Part shown: positions 30,261 to 41,959 of the stretch, piece by piece
Numbering within the stretch: the first letter of the stretch is position 1
Layout of the letters: each line of letters starts with the position of its first letter
Source of the DNA: Collybia mongolica
Lineage: Eukaryota; Basidiomycota; Agaricomycetes; Agaricales; Clitocybaceae
Direction: 5' to 3'
DNA length: 64,000 nucleotides
NCBI GenBank assembly: GCA_013420905.1
Contig: JAAXNY010000024.1
Location: 1 to 64,000 of the forward strand
Notes under the pieces: model-generated
What the model saw: only the letters and a program-made list of their open reading frames with translations
What the model was told of the DNA's origin: nothing
Database searches by the model: none
Position numbers and translations under genes: made by a program

Positions 30261-31407
30261 GTTGCGGCTATTTGGTGAGCATGTCGAACAGAAATTGTTG
30301 TGGCGTGACCTAAGACGGAGGAGATCACATGATGATCAATTTCACGCGGTCACATGCTTCTCTCACACTCGTATAGCCCAATTCTCGTCAGAACGAATCA
30401 CCTTGCACATTCATTAGTGATTCCAAACTGTTCCTAACCGCAACAGATTTAACTCTGCCTCAGGAACCAACGACCAAAGAAATTTTTTTTTTTTGAAATT
30501 CGCAAGAGGTTCGAATGCGGTTGTGAAATCAAACAGTTAGTTCAGGAGTATAGTCACTCTTTTCGCAAACATAGCTCATATTTGGAATGTCTCTAAACTT
30601 CACAAAGCTTCGTTAAACACATGGGCGTACGATATCCTCCTAGTCCAGATGTCAAATGTACGTCCTGCCCCTACCCCGCGACCGCATCTGGTCTACATCA
30701 TATCGGTACGAGGTGGAACATTTCAGCGGAAGAGAGTATGCTGATGTGACCTATGGACGGTACAAGACGCATGTACGGGTGTGTGGACCTAACCCGACAT
30801 GAGACTCGGAGTCTTCTCCACCCGCCAACAATAATAATCCAGGGGACGTGTCCCAGTCTCCTGTGCGGGGCACATTTCCGGTGAGATGTATCGTCTGGCT
30901 TGCTTGTAATGGTAGAGAAGCTACGGGATTATCTATGATGCGTGAAACACGCTAATATTCAACCGGAGCAGTGCCAACTCACGCCGCTGCTCCCCACGGC
31001 TCCCAGAAGCTTCTCCTTGAGTCCTTTGACATGTTTTGTATCACATGTCCGTTACATTTTACACGCACAGACTTGAAGTCTGGAAGAGGGAGTAGAAGAA
31101 CTTGCCTGTCAGCTGTGGTAGAGATCGAGGTATAAGATTGATTTCGTACCGGAGATTGAGGAGGGATCGAGTCTTGAAGATATTTGTCTTAAAAATTAGG
31201 CAAGGTTATACTGAGTGGCGCACGAACCAATTGAAAACACTCCCTTCATGGGAAAAAATATTAAGATTGGCGTTGTTGTTAGCGTCGGGTATCGACGACA
31301 GCAATGAAGATACGTCGGACCATTTTTTCATATTTGCGCCAAGTCAAGGCTTATTTTGGGCCCGCGACAACGCCTCGATCTAGTCCCAATCTCCCCAACC
31401 ATCTCCA
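30261..31407. other. Intergenic, no feature recognised
   Basis: There are short ORFs only, and an A/T homopolymer run near 30481-30494. I see nothing to support a gene. Confidence 0.35.
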
Positions 31408-31867
31408 TTGGGAGACATTGACCCTTTGGCTCGGCAGACGAAATCACGGAACTCAGATGGATGCGGGTATGAATATTCCACCAGGCTCCTTCAGGGCGTC
31501 CTAATACACGCTACCCCCCTAGAAGTAGCCCATGCATTTTACACATCCACAGTGACTCGTTCCGGCTCTGCTTTCAGAAAGGACGTTTACCTTTACCACA
31601 GTACATCATTTACAGCCCAGTTTGGCATGGCCGATATACAAATTACGGTAGCCGATCCGGATCCCCGAACACATTATCAGCCTGTGCGCCGGCTCCTGCC
31701 GCTCTGTGCCTCCAGAAATCGAGCAGCGCTGGTCAGTTCACATCAGTAAAAGATGTTTTCAAAGACAAACAAGTCCTTCCGCAGAACCCTCTGGATACCG
31801 TTACACCCAGGCTTGTTTACTTCCAACTCCCGCCTTCAATCGGGGAGATGGGCAACAACGAAGGAGG
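31408..31867 (+). pseudogene. Degenerate coding segment, unrecognised
   Basis: Protein-like sequence runs in one frame (EVAHAFYTSTVTRSGSAFRK, then FGMADIQITVADPDP) and then continues in a neighbouring frame (QFTSVKDVFKDKQVLPQNPL, then RLVYFQLPPSIGEMGNNEGG) up to a GTAAGT donor at 31868. The composition looks coding, but the frame switch near 31668 and the lack of a clear start suggest a broken gene or missed introns. I cannot name it. Confidence 0.25.
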
Positions 31868-32665
31868 GTAAGTACGTTTGGCTGCGGTTGATGCCAGGGT
31901 AAGTGAGATAGCCGGACGGTTAAGATTCGCTTCAATTTTTTCGAGTTCGTATGGACAATTCCAAAATTTTGGAGGGGAACATTGGAATCAAAATGTTGGG
32001 GGCGGCTCATGAGATGGAGAATGAAGACGCATTGCTACATGTCAGTGAAGTTCGCGTTCCAACCAGCGCAAATTCCAAGGAGACTATAGCAACTTCGTCA
32101 AGGTTTTCATTAGATCAGGATCAACGTAATGGATGGTCCAATTATTGAACGTTCCCGCCCAACGCTCTGATGTGGACCTTCCTGTCCAACGTAAGGAGCC
32201 ACGAACTGGAGTCTTCCAGGCATTTCAGTTGCGTTTGACATTTTTATTGTCTAGATACGAGTCACCCATTGTTTCCTCAATCCTCCACACTACATAGCGA
32301 GACTTGCACTGTCAGATTGAAGGTACGCCCACGGTGCCTAAGATATAGTGCTATCGGAGGCCGGTTTCCAATTCAAGGGCAACGATCTAACTGCTGTTCA
32401 GGTCAAAGAAGTCGATGCCCGGATCCTCAAATACACTCAAGATGGTCAGAGGGATCGCCCAGACTAAAAGTCTCCCTCATACCCTATAGGCACTTTTCAG
32501 GAAATTATTAGACAATATGGGGAATTCAAACTAGCAATCAATCAGCAAATCAAATCAGGCATAAACTTTGGCCCCTCATCGCAAATCCCGTGCTGTGAAC
32601 ATGCGAGGCGACGAACAATCGCACTCCCCCAGCCTTGAGCTTTTCACGCATCTGTCAATGATTCT
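31868..32665. other. Intergenic or decayed sequence
   Basis: Only scattered short ORFs are present. It may contain further decayed exons of the segment before it, but none can be supported. Confidence 0.3.
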
Positions 32666-34132
32666 TTAGCAGACCGCGATCTCGATATCGCCCCCGCTCT
32701 GCGACACGGCGCGCTTCAGCGTCCTGCATGCCTCCTCATCTGCCGTTACATCGGCACTGTCTATGTATAGTATCCCCCTACGAACTCCCCCACCCGGTTC
32801 CTGCGAACAAGCCCATGTATTTTCCACCAGCTTCAGCGCTGCGCGGCTCGAGTCAAACCACGCAGTCACAAAAACCAAGTGAGAGAGAAGATCCTCAGAA
32901 ATAATGGCATCGATAGTCGAATGGGGTATGGGTGCGTCTGTATCCAAACTCACGTGTGTGACAGATGGCATCGCCCGGACTAAGGGCGTAACACATTCTA
33001 CGGACATCATGAAGTCAGCATTGTAGAACCCTTCCAAATGGCAGCCGGAACGGTCAAGGAGCGCAAGAATTTCGCGCTGCGGCCAGGGCTCCGATAGGCC
33101 AACCAATTGTAGTGTTTTCAAAGAAGGGAGATTTAGTGATGCGAAGAAATCAGTGAGAATAGGGTCGACGGATTGAGCCATGATTGACTGAAGGGAAGGG
33201 ACGGTTATGGGCTCGGAGTCGCTGCGGACGGATCCTGATTCATCGCAGACGCATATGGAGCAGTCAATGAGGGCTTCGCATTGCTCCAGAATAAGTAGCA
33301 TGGTAAAGATAGGGACGCAGGCACTAATTCCGATTTCGAAATGAGTCAAGCGTGCCCAGAATGGTGCTGTGGGATTTATCCTCATGCCATGGAGTGGAAG
33401 TTGATTAGGTGTATCCGACGTCAAGGTTAATCTTCGCAGTGAAGGCGGTGCAGAGAACTCAGGGTGCAATGGGTCATCTTTGTTGGAGACGAGAAGCGGA
33501 TGTCCATAATGTATTGATAAGGTTTGTAAGCGCTCGAACAGAGACATCTCGGCGAGCAATTTTGCAGTCGGCCTTGTTATTTCGATCTTCAGGGATTGGA
33601 ATCGATTGTGATTACGCTGAAGAATCGGGAGGATAATTCGAAAGTATTCACTAGGGAGAGGGGATAGATTGACGATCCTCGACTCCCCACTGCGGCGGAT
33701 CACCTCCTCAAAGGCAAGTCTGGGGAAAAATTTGCATGAGATAAACATGACGTTTTCCCAAAGTTGATGTTCATCCAACGCTATTTTTCGCCATCGTGAG
33801 CAAATGTGGCCCAGTAGCCAAGGCATTGATGGAGAAGGCAAAGGAGGGACGGGTACTGCTTCTCCGTCAAGGCAGTGCACGAAAATCTTCCCAAGTATTT
33901 CTGGGGGGATATGCTTTTGAGGAGTTATCCCCTCCTTCCGTTTCGTGGCTTCGTCTGAATGCTCCATGAGCGCCCCCAAATCTAACCGGGCACGGGACGT
34001 CGCAAGGTTGAGAGCCTCGAGATCAGGCGCCATCTTCTGTATCACCATTTGCCGAGCTTGATCGTCTATGTGGTATACCGGTTCATTAGAGGAATCTGCC
34101 GGTGTATCTTCCCTGGTAATTCTACTGCCCAT
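32666..34132 (-). CDS. F-box protein 2 (single exon)
   Basis: 488 aa. A coiled-coil-like N-terminus (about residues 25-70) precedes an F-box at about 72-125: HIPPEILGKIFVHCL..MPWLLGHICSRWRKIALDEHQLW. Downstream there are leucine-rich segments (LQTLSIHYGH, LRRLTLTSDT, LKTLQLVGLS). The expected role is substrate recognition in an SCF ubiquitin ligase. The organisation 'helix, then PPEIL..IF, then W..LG.ICSRWR.IA' is shared with the genes at 36163 and 38487, so the three are probably paralogues. The ATG at 34132 opens the frame. No introns. Confidence 0.85.
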   Translation of the reverse strand: MGSRITREDTPADSSNEPVYHIDDQARQMVIQKMAPDLEALNLATSRARLDLGALMEHSDEATKRKEGITPQKHIPPEILGKIFVHCLDGEAVPVPPLPSPSMPWLLGHICSRWRKIALDEHQLWENVMFISCKFFPRLAFEEVIRRSGESRIVNLSPLPSEYFRIILPILQRNHNRFQSLKIEITRPTAKLLAEMSLFERLQTLSIHYGHPLLVSNKDDPLHPEFSAPPSLRRLTLTSDTPNQLPLHGMRINPTAPFWARLTHFEIGISACVPIFTMLLILEQCEALIDCSICVCDESGSVRSDSEPITVPSLQSIMAQSVDPILTDFFASLNLPSLKTLQLVGLSEPWPQREILALLDRSGCHLEGFYNADFMMSVECVTPLVRAMPSVTHVSLDTDAPIPHSTIDAIISEDLLSHLVFVTAWFDSSRAALKLVENTWACSQEPGGGVRRGILYIDSADVTADEEACRTLKRAVSQSGGDIEIAVC

Positions 34133-36162
34133 CCTGCGTTGCTCGGATTGGTTATCGTACTGCAGGAAATCGAACAGGGCTCACGTGTAGTGATGCTAGG
34201 GAGGAATTCTATACTGCGTATACCAATGTGTACTTGGATAAACTATGAGCGTCGCTCGGTTGAGATGTTGGTTCACATACTAATCGCACGAAATCTCTAA
34301 CCTATCAATTATGTTACAGAAATGTGATATGCCGCTGCAATAAGGGTTATATGACATACGTTGGTGAACGGTAAGTTCTGGTTGTTGTCTTTTATCAAAT
34401 TTCCGGAATGTAGGCTGTCGTTTGTCGTTCGTATCGGGTTTGTGGTAAGTGTATGGAAAAGAAACAGAACTCGAATGGTGGCTGTGCGACTCGGCTCCAG
34501 TCGGCCCAGGAGTTACCGGGCTTCCTTGCATCGTGTTCGGGATAATCAACAATCGTGGGATTAGTATCAGGTTTATATCAAGTTTATATCTTACCAAATT
34601 AGCAATTTCACGCTCATAATTTACGGACGTTTTGAACAAATTAGACCGAAGAATTTACCTTGAGTTTACATAGCAGCAGACAGTGCCACTTCAGAGCCTT
34701 GGGTGTTCCGAATTCTTTCAATTAGGCTTTGAGTACTAGTGTACAGGAAGCGGTAAGTGAGTATACCCAGAAGCTTTACAAAGGCTGAACAGGTCTGCAA
34801 AGCTCTCTGGAAACTAAAATGTCAATCCCTTGGTCTGGGTATAACTACGTCTGGCCCGGCTATCCATCCCCGAGTAGCGAATACATGCCTCACGCCTTGG
34901 GCTTCTTACAGAGATTCTCGTTCCGAGTTCGAAGTGACGAGAATGAGGTTATGTCAGATCATCAAAACCTGGCCAAATTTTTTTTTTGACTTCTTCGCTC
35001 TAGTTATCATTGCGGTCATTCCCGTGATTGCAACAGTGCTGATTTGGGCTTGTTTGTTTGTACTTGTGTTCCATTTACATGACCAATCATTGTCAATGGC
35101 TCTGTCAGATCAAGCTCGGGCACCCAGTAGATTCTCTGTCCGCCTATAGGTAAGTTTGAGTCGTTAGTCTGAGTGTTACTTTCTTGATTCCTCTGTGGAT
35201 CTCAGATGCGGCTCACGTCATCTTACTGGTCAAGAATTTTAGAGGAACCCTCGAAAGTGTGAAGGTTCGGGAAGGGTGCCTCCTCCACAGTTATTAATAG
35301 CGTGGTATCCAGAATCGGTTCTCCCATCGTAGCCAAGGACTCTGATAGGGAAGGTACGGGGCGCATGACTACGATTAGCTGGTTAGCAGAGAACGTCGGC
35401 CCATGTGTCCGAAGTGAAGTGGTGTGTCAATTGGAACGCTCGGGAAGTAACGTGAGTCCTGACTCATCAAGCCATACCTCCTCCAAATAGCAATCGAAAA
35501 TCGCGAGGTTAGTCGACGATGGGTAGCAATGGTAATTATATATGTTATCACGGCCCTAAGAATGGTTCCTAGCGATGGAAGTTAGTTGTAGGTGATTTGA
35601 TCGTATGGCCTCCAGAGAAGATCTCATACCATGTCCATGAAGCCGAATATCCAACGCCAAGGTAGTGAGAGTTTAACTGTGGCTAAGAATGACTAACACT
35701 GAAGTGGGCCGTGGCGAAAATACCTAACGAAGGGTCCTCAAGGTAGGATCTTCCCACGAGGTGTACCATCTAACACGAGGTCAAGGTCCCCCAACCACGC
35801 AGAACGAGTTGATACAATCCCACTAACACTTGGCGAGAACTGAGGTTTGGTTCTCTCCTCCTCTGCGTTTAACTAGGATATCGTCAACTCTGGAAAATGT
35901 CAGTTTTCTCGATGGCCTGATGTGATATTACTGTCGCTCGGCTTTGCATCGAATATTTATTCCAGGACACCCAAGTTTAAACAGGACTCCAGAGATACAT
36001 TAAATATATTACGTTGATGGAGATATGTAAGAGGCGGTGAACAGGTGGTGTCACTTGGAAGCCGCTCATAGTAATACGCTTGAGTCTTGTATTCTTCTTA
36101 CTACTAAACCTCCACCACAGTGGATACAAAACGATCACTGACTAGCTCTAGGTCGTGATCCG
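34133..36162. other. Long intergenic stretch without a supported gene
   Basis: Candidate ORFs at 34280-34639 (minus) and 34757-35149 (plus, with a hydrophobic segment) lack good starts or recognisable domains. The rest has stops in all frames. Confidence 0.35.
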
Positions 36163-37644
36163 TTAATGCAAAATCGTAATATTTCGCCCGTTTCTCCTCA
36201 TTTCCGGCAAGACGCTCCGTAAGTACTGCTCATCAGCGTCATCAAATTTATAGGACCTTTGTATCCGGAAGTGCACGTCTCGAATGCTCTCGTACCACCG
36301 ATTGTTTAGAAAAGACATTGCCAGATGAATTGAAACAAATACCCAACCCCGGAGCACGCGAAGATTCGGAACAAGTCTCTCCACCAAAATTGCCGAAATT
36401 GCGGAATCAAGGATTGGGCTGTCGAGCGAGGCGTCCCACTCTATGAGTGTAGGCGTTAATCTCCAGATGGCAATAAGGTCACCCGAAGTCATAGGAATAT
36501 TATTCGCGTGAAAGACTTCGAGATGGCCGGAAAAGGGCTTTATGATCTCGACAATATGCGACTGGCTGGTGTACGGTCTCTGTGTCAGTCCCAACACCAT
36601 TTTTCTCAGCGACGGAAGAGTGAGCTGTCCTAGAAGCCCCGCGATATGCTCGACACGTGAATAAGCGGAAATATGGATTGACCATAGGTGGGGGAAAAGG
36701 GTTGCGCTGATGGGGCAATATAGGTTGGCATTAGCAAGGGATAAGTGAAGCTTCGTGAGTGCAGAGCAGCGGCTGAGAATCACTAAGGCTGATAGCCCGG
36801 TGATTCCTTTGAGCGTAATATCAGTCAGGCGCACCCAGGGGAACATGCTTCCAGTCGGGTCCGTGAAATGTCGGTGTGGCTTGACAGAGAGGGCGAGTTT
36901 CTGTAGGTTTTGGGCAGTGGAGAACGCTGATATGGGCGATTCAAGAATCGATCGGGACCCGCGAAAGAATAACGACAAGGATTCAATCCCATCGAACAAA
37001 TTGAGGGGATCAGCCAAGGGCACTAAACATGATTTATCAAGTTCAAGGTCAAGGCCCAAGATTCGCGAAGAGTATTCCTCCACTAGGTTCAGAGCAGCCG
37101 CCCAATGATTATCGTGGGTCGGAGTGAGGGTTAAATGAATTCTTCCCTGCCCACCACAATGAGACAATACGTCATGGGCAAGAAGGTCGCCCTCGCTGTC
37201 GAAACTCTCTATCTCGAGGTACCTCCATAGCTCAGGCTCGGCACGAGAAATCTCCCTCCATCTCGAACAGACACGACCCAAGGTCCAAGGACTGTAGTCG
37301 ATGGTGCCAGAGGATATACAGACGCTCTCATGTTCTGAGCTCTCCACAAATATTTTCGCAAGGATCTCTGGTGGAAGTTTCTTGTGAGGCGCAATCCCCG
37401 TACGTAACCTCTCCACCCGCCGCATCTTTGAGTCGCGGCGCTCCTTGAGTAAATCCAGTTGCTTCTCGTCCCACGGCATTTCTGAATCAAGTGAAGCTAC
37501 TTCACTGAACGCTTCTGCAACCATCTTGCGCACTATCGCTTCGTCCTGACTTGAGAGGATGCTATTTGATGAGCATACCTTATCTTCAAAAAGTGCCTCG
37601 CTGGATAACACCCCTTGATCTAAGATTAGAGCTTCTTTCATCAT
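36163..37644 (-). CDS. F-box protein 3 (single exon)
   Basis: About 493 aa from the paired ATGs at 37639-37644; the frame is open further upstream but has no earlier well-placed ATG except one at 37662. A charged helix precedes the F-box: KLPPEILAKIFVESS..SPWTLGRVCSRWREISRAEPELW. Leucine-rich segments follow (IESLSLFFRG, LQKLALSVKP, LTKLHLSLAN, LRKMVLGLTQ), with repeat-like spacing. It probably acts as an SCF substrate adaptor with unknown target. Its close match in layout to the genes at 32666 and 38487 suggests local duplication. Confidence 0.82.
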   Translation of the reverse strand: MMKEALILDQGVLSSEALFEDKVCSSNSILSSQDEAIVRKMVAEAFSEVASLDSEMPWDEKQLDLLKERRDSKMRRVERLRTGIAPHKKLPPEILAKIFVESSEHESVCISSGTIDYSPWTLGRVCSRWREISRAEPELWRYLEIESFDSEGDLLAHDVLSHCGGQGRIHLTLTPTHDNHWAAALNLVEEYSSRILGLDLELDKSCLVPLADPLNLFDGIESLSLFFRGSRSILESPISAFSTAQNLQKLALSVKPHRHFTDPTGSMFPWVRLTDITLKGITGLSALVILSRCSALTKLHLSLANANLYCPISATLFPHLWSIHISAYSRVEHIAGLLGQLTLPSLRKMVLGLTQRPYTSQSHIVEIIKPFSGHLEVFHANNIPMTSGDLIAIWRLTPTLIEWDASLDSPILDSAISAILVERLVPNLRVLRGWVFVSIHLAMSFLNNRWYESIRDVHFRIQRSYKFDDADEQYLRSVLPEMRRNGRNITILH

Positions 37645-37737
37645 TATCCTAAGAAATAGCATCAGATATAATTGCTTTAGTTCTTTTGAATAAGACGTAC
37701 CGAGCCCCAGCCCGATAACCAGACTGAGCACGGCCAA

Positions 37738-38486
37738 TTTGTCGCAGTTAAATTGTATTGTGTGAGGCGTGGCGATTGTTCACAGCCTCTTGGGATATTC
37801 AAGGGATGATGGCTATACAAATTTCCCTGTGTGACACAGACCTATTACGAAGAGGAGTGTAGGCGGGAAAGGTTACAGAAAAAAGTTGAGGGAAAAGCTG
37901 AGACTGTTTGGCTAGCCACGGGACCTAACTCCCCCGATCCGATCCGTTATCTGGTCGGATGCGCCGAGGATAGAAATGCTTTTCTTAGACCTATATAAAC
38001 AGTAGTATTTACATATAGTGCAAAGCAGGTATGAGATTATATTCCACGCATTATTTCAGTGTTCGTAACAGAACTACCTACTGAAAGTTGGAAAGATCGT
38101 GCATTTCATTGAGTTCGTACGATGATTCCCTAAGTAATAAACTGTACGGATTTCAAAGATCCTGCTCTCTACACCTTGTCGAGTCGGTCCACGAACATAA
38201 AGCTTGTGCCACGACATCTAAAAATAGTTCCCTATCCTCTCACGTCATGATCGTCAAGAGTAACCACCATAGGGCGTGTTACACACGCCCCCAGCACGTG
38301 TTTTGCATGCAATTATCCTCGTGGTGGATGTCCATATAATAGCACTCTGACACCTTTGGATGTCTGACATCCACCTTCAACTACACCCAAAATTGAGGTA
38401 TGTACATGAATGGTTTCTCATGTCTCCGGAGATAATCATAGGCTGACTTCGCGGGGAAACGATACCCTAGGAAACAACAGTCCTCT
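37738..38486. other. Intergenic between divergent F-box genes 3 and 4
   Basis: The region should hold both promoters. A TATATAAA sequence near 37991-37998 is a possible core element. No other feature was recognised. Confidence 0.35.
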
Positions 38487-40025
38487 ATGGACCATGATGG
38501 GACAATTCCACTGAAGGACATTTCAAATGCCTTCCTTCCAGATATACAAAAACAAGAGATAGAGGATTCTATTCGTGAATTACAGGAAGACAAGCGCCTT
38601 ATCAATGATGAGATCAAGGGGATCCTTCTGGTCCTAGATGATTTATATGCTCAATTAAGGGCGAAGAATTCTCGAATTGAAAGTCTCAAGGGCATGATAT
38701 CACCTCTGAAGCTCTTTCCAAACGAGCTACTTTCAATGATATTCGAGGAATACGCTTTGGGACTTGAGCAGCCTCCATGGCTCCTGGGTCATATATGTTC
38801 AAGATGGCGCAAAGTTGCATTGACAACGCCAAGGGCATGGAGCCATATCGTCATTCGGCTGAGGGAGTCATCTCCCACCTACTCGAATTTTGATAAGGAA
38901 AAAGTGCACTTTCATAGGGCCACCAAAGTGCCAATCTCGTGCAGGCTCATCTTGAAGCGGCCAAATGTATCATCCTACTACTTCTTCCAAGAATTCAATC
39001 GATACACAAACCGCCTACACCACCTCTCACTGGACAGCGTCGACTCTTTTCTACAGCTCCTCACACAGCCGCATGTGAACTTGTCGTCATTGGAGACGCT
39101 CAACCTAACTTTCTCTCCACAAACCGAGAGGGCAATCCCTGCAGTCACTCATGCTGGAGAAATACCCGAGTACAAAGTCATCACTCTCTTCGAGAATACC
39201 CCCAATCTGCGCCGTGTGGGCATAGATACAGATTTTTATGACAGATGGGTAAACCCAAACATACTCCCGCTCCAACTTCCGTGGATTCAGTTAACCCACT
39301 TGCTCCTTTCACCATACCTTAAGATTGAGTACAATCTATTATCAGCCGTACTTCGTCTATGCAAAAATCTTGCTCAGTGCCGCTTTCCCATGCCCGGGGA
39401 AGCTGCAGATTTGACGCAGCCGACCTTGATCGAGTTACAGCACGTAGGAGCACTCGAGATAACGCATGGATACATTACGGAAATCGAGTACCCCGGCCTG
39501 TTTCTCCAGCGCCTCGTTTTGCCGTCATTGAAACGCTTGATTCTCACATCTCCTGGTGGGAAGGCCGTCCTATGGCCTATGAGTGATATCGCCAACTTGA
39601 TTTCAAGATCGGGATGCGATATAGAGGTTTTTCATGCGCGTTCATCCCTTGGAAACCATCCAGCTCTTGCTCTACTCAACAAAATGCCATCCGTAACCGA
39701 GCTATTGGTTCAGGGGACCGATATTCTTCCGGCAATACTCGGACGCATGGCACATGAAAACTTCCTTTTTAACCTGAGTTACATTGAGTGCCGCACGTAT
39801 GCCGGATTTGAAAGCACACCCTACGAAATAGTCGAAGCGTTAGGGGAGAATGGTTTCATGGAAGCTCCTTCGGATGCTGGTGTTCCGCTTTCCGTCCACA
39901 TATTGACCCTTGGAGGAACTCCCATTGAACCTCTCTTGGACGACCTCCGGCGAAACTGGTTAGAAGTCAGTTCCAAGCAAATTGGCAAGTTGTACGAAAC
40001 TGAATGTGAACTACACAACCTTTGA
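38487..40025 (+). CDS. F-box protein 4 (single exon)
   Basis: 512 aa from the ATG at 38487. Residues ~20-70 form a coiled coil (EIEDSIRELQEDKRLINDEI). The F-box follows (KLFPNELLSMIFEEYA..PPWLLGHICSRWRKVALTTPRAW), and then leucine-rich segments (LHHLSLDSVD, LETLNLTFSP, LKRLILTSPG). Coiled coil plus F-box plus leucine-rich region is the common agaricomycete layout. The protein is expected to bind Skp1. The ORF is intact and the substrate unknown. It is divergent from the gene at 36163. Confidence 0.87.
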   Translation: MDHDGTIPLKDISNAFLPDIQKQEIEDSIRELQEDKRLINDEIKGILLVLDDLYAQLRAKNSRIESLKGMISPLKLFPNELLSMIFEEYALGLEQPPWLLGHICSRWRKVALTTPRAWSHIVIRLRESSPTYSNFDKEKVHFHRATKVPISCRLILKRPNVSSYYFFQEFNRYTNRLHHLSLDSVDSFLQLLTQPHVNLSSLETLNLTFSPQTERAIPAVTHAGEIPEYKVITLFENTPNLRRVGIDTDFYDRWVNPNILPLQLPWIQLTHLLLSPYLKIEYNLLSAVLRLCKNLAQCRFPMPGEAADLTQPTLIELQHVGALEITHGYITEIEYPGLFLQRLVLPSLKRLILTSPGGKAVLWPMSDIANLISRSGCDIEVFHARSSLGNHPALALLNKMPSVTELLVQGTDILPAILGRMAHENFLFNLSYIECRTYAGFESTPYEIVEALGENGFMEAPSDAGVPLSVHILTLGGTPIEPLLDDLRRNWLEVSSKQIGKLYETECELHNL

Positions 40026-41640
40026 GTATGGTGGTGTAGCTCACATAAACAAGTGACAATCGAAAATATAATTGTGTATACCCTGTAGTGTTGGACTCCC
40101 GCTCGAATCAGCTAGGCGTACCAGAAGCCGCATGAGCCTGCCTACGCCAAGCTTAAGAGCAGTTCTCCAACGTCCAAGATTTATACCATATACGTGGATT
40201 CGAGCCAAAGGGCCTCGATTTTCTAGCCACAGCTGTCAGTTGGAAAGAGAATTATTTGAAGGTTCAAAGAGAATTTTCTGGTTGGGGTGGCGTGTTGAGT
40301 TGAATGCAGAAAAATAATGACGTTGCGCAATCCGCACGTGAGCACGTGATCCACATCCATGCCGCACTGAACGCGCTGCGAACCTCAAGGCAAGATGGTG
40401 AGTCTTACAAGACCTTCGGCTCAAGGCGAAGACACGCCATCTATATTATTTTTATGGCTTCATGGACCCTACGAATACATCGTGGCCCAACTGCAATCCA
40501 ACTGTCAACGCTTCAAGACTCCGAAATCGCACAGCTGGGCGTTTGATTGGGTATCAATCGCGTGCTGCAGGAGCTTTTGTTTGATCCTATAATATAATAG
40601 GTAGAGCTTGATGAAGGAAAACGGAAAGTGGGATCAAACTCTGACATCCCGGCGGCCAAAATTTCAGGTACAGACACACAGTGTTCAAAGGCGCATTATA
40701 TCCATTTCCCGGTCCCAACCTCCAAAATACTCCGAGGAGATGTGCGTCGTGGCATCTATCTTCAGGCACATAGAGCTGGGAGTCTTCGAATGCACAGATA
40801 TATTCACAAGTCACAAGACGGAGCACAGTTCTAAGACCATTCAATCAGACCGCCTTGACACGTTATCATTGTTCCCCTTCTAGCGATATTGAGTCCACCT
40901 AAAACTCAAACAAGACCTAATCGATAATCGATAATGCCGAGCCGGACAATAACACGATGATTTGAGCAGCTATTAATGGAACATCATGCATCAATTACTA
41001 ACTCTATGAATCCGCCAAAGATATCAAAAGTAAAATGCTCGTCCTCAGAGACACCCCAGGAATCACTTTAAATATTCTTTGTATGGCTCCTCTAACTTGC
41101 TGATAGGAACGACGATGAAAGTCTATTCTTTCAGAAAGTGTGTGAGATCCCCCGTATGTTCCTCGTGTTGTCACCGGCCGAGACTTTCCTCTTCCACGAT
41201 GAGAGCGGGATCTTCACGTTGATGATCTGTCATTGTAGAATTCTCACATGCTTACTACTCAAGAATGCCGAAATAGTCAGGAGACATTGGTTTCTTTAAA
41301 TATGTGTCATTTTATTAAAATATGAAGTAGGTTTCTTTGAATTAGCACGAGCTCGTCGCGTAGTCTGATCACTTCTCTCGTAGACAAGTAACAGAGTGGG
41401 CTATAGAGCTTACTTGTATGGTTCAAATGGCAGGTACCTGGAAGGTTATAACACAATTCCGGACTCCGATAACCTTTTGACCACATGCGCTTGCATTGAG
41501 AAGGCCATCTCATCCCCTTCCATACAGACTCGTCTTTAGCGACGCCAGTCGCGGAAAAAGTGAGGCCTCTACCAGGATCATACATCGCATGTCTGTCACT
41601 AGTCAGAAAAATCATGCCGTCAACAGCGGCACAGAAAACA
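40026..41640. other. Intergenic, no supported gene
   Basis: Short ORFs on both strands overlap each other and show no domain-like sequence. The end of the stretch is the promoter side of the small secreted peptide gene. Confidence 0.35.
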
Positions 41641-41648
41641 TATATAAA
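41641..41648 (+). promoter_or_regulatory. TATA box of the knottin-like peptide gene
   Basis: TATATAAA lies 68 bp before the ATG at 41716, leaving a leader of about 40 nt. Confidence 0.55.
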
Positions 41649-41715
41649 CGGTGGAAAGTTCGTTCTAACGTCCTCAGAACGATCCCTCGTCTCAGATACT
41701 CAGTCACAAGTAAAC

Positions 41716-41959
41716 ATGCGCTTCGCTCTTAGCACCGTTGCTCTCCTCGCTTTCCTCGTTGGTGCCCATGCCGCCGCGTTGCCCGACACCAATGTCGAAG
41801 CCTCGTGCCTCGCCTCCAGTACGTCTTGCCTCACCAATGAGGAGTGCTGCTCTGGCTTGTGTGGAAAATTCCTCCCGACTATCCACTTCACTGTACGTTA
41901 TCTGCATACATACGAGGCTTGTGTAAATCTCATAAGCCTTCCTTTAGGTCTGCGCATAA
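41716..41959 (+). CDS. Small secreted peptide with knottin-type cysteine pattern, 2 exons
   Basis: Exons 41716-41892 and 41948-41959 with a 55-bp GT..AG intron give 62 aa. A signal peptide (MRFALSTVALLAFLVGAHA) is followed by a mature region with six cysteines in the order C, C, CC, C, C (spacings x6, x5, 0, x3, x10). This matches the inhibitor-cystine-knot signature. The last cysteine comes from the tiny second exon, which supports the intron model. Such fungal peptides are known as small secreted cysteine-rich proteins. The target and activity of this one are unknown, and I infer no toxicity. The TATA box and short leader suggest an expressed gene. Confidence 0.65.

Noticed and set aside
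34757..35149. 130-aa ORF with a hydrophobic segment
   Set aside because: No ATG start, no recognisable family, and no intron or promoter support.
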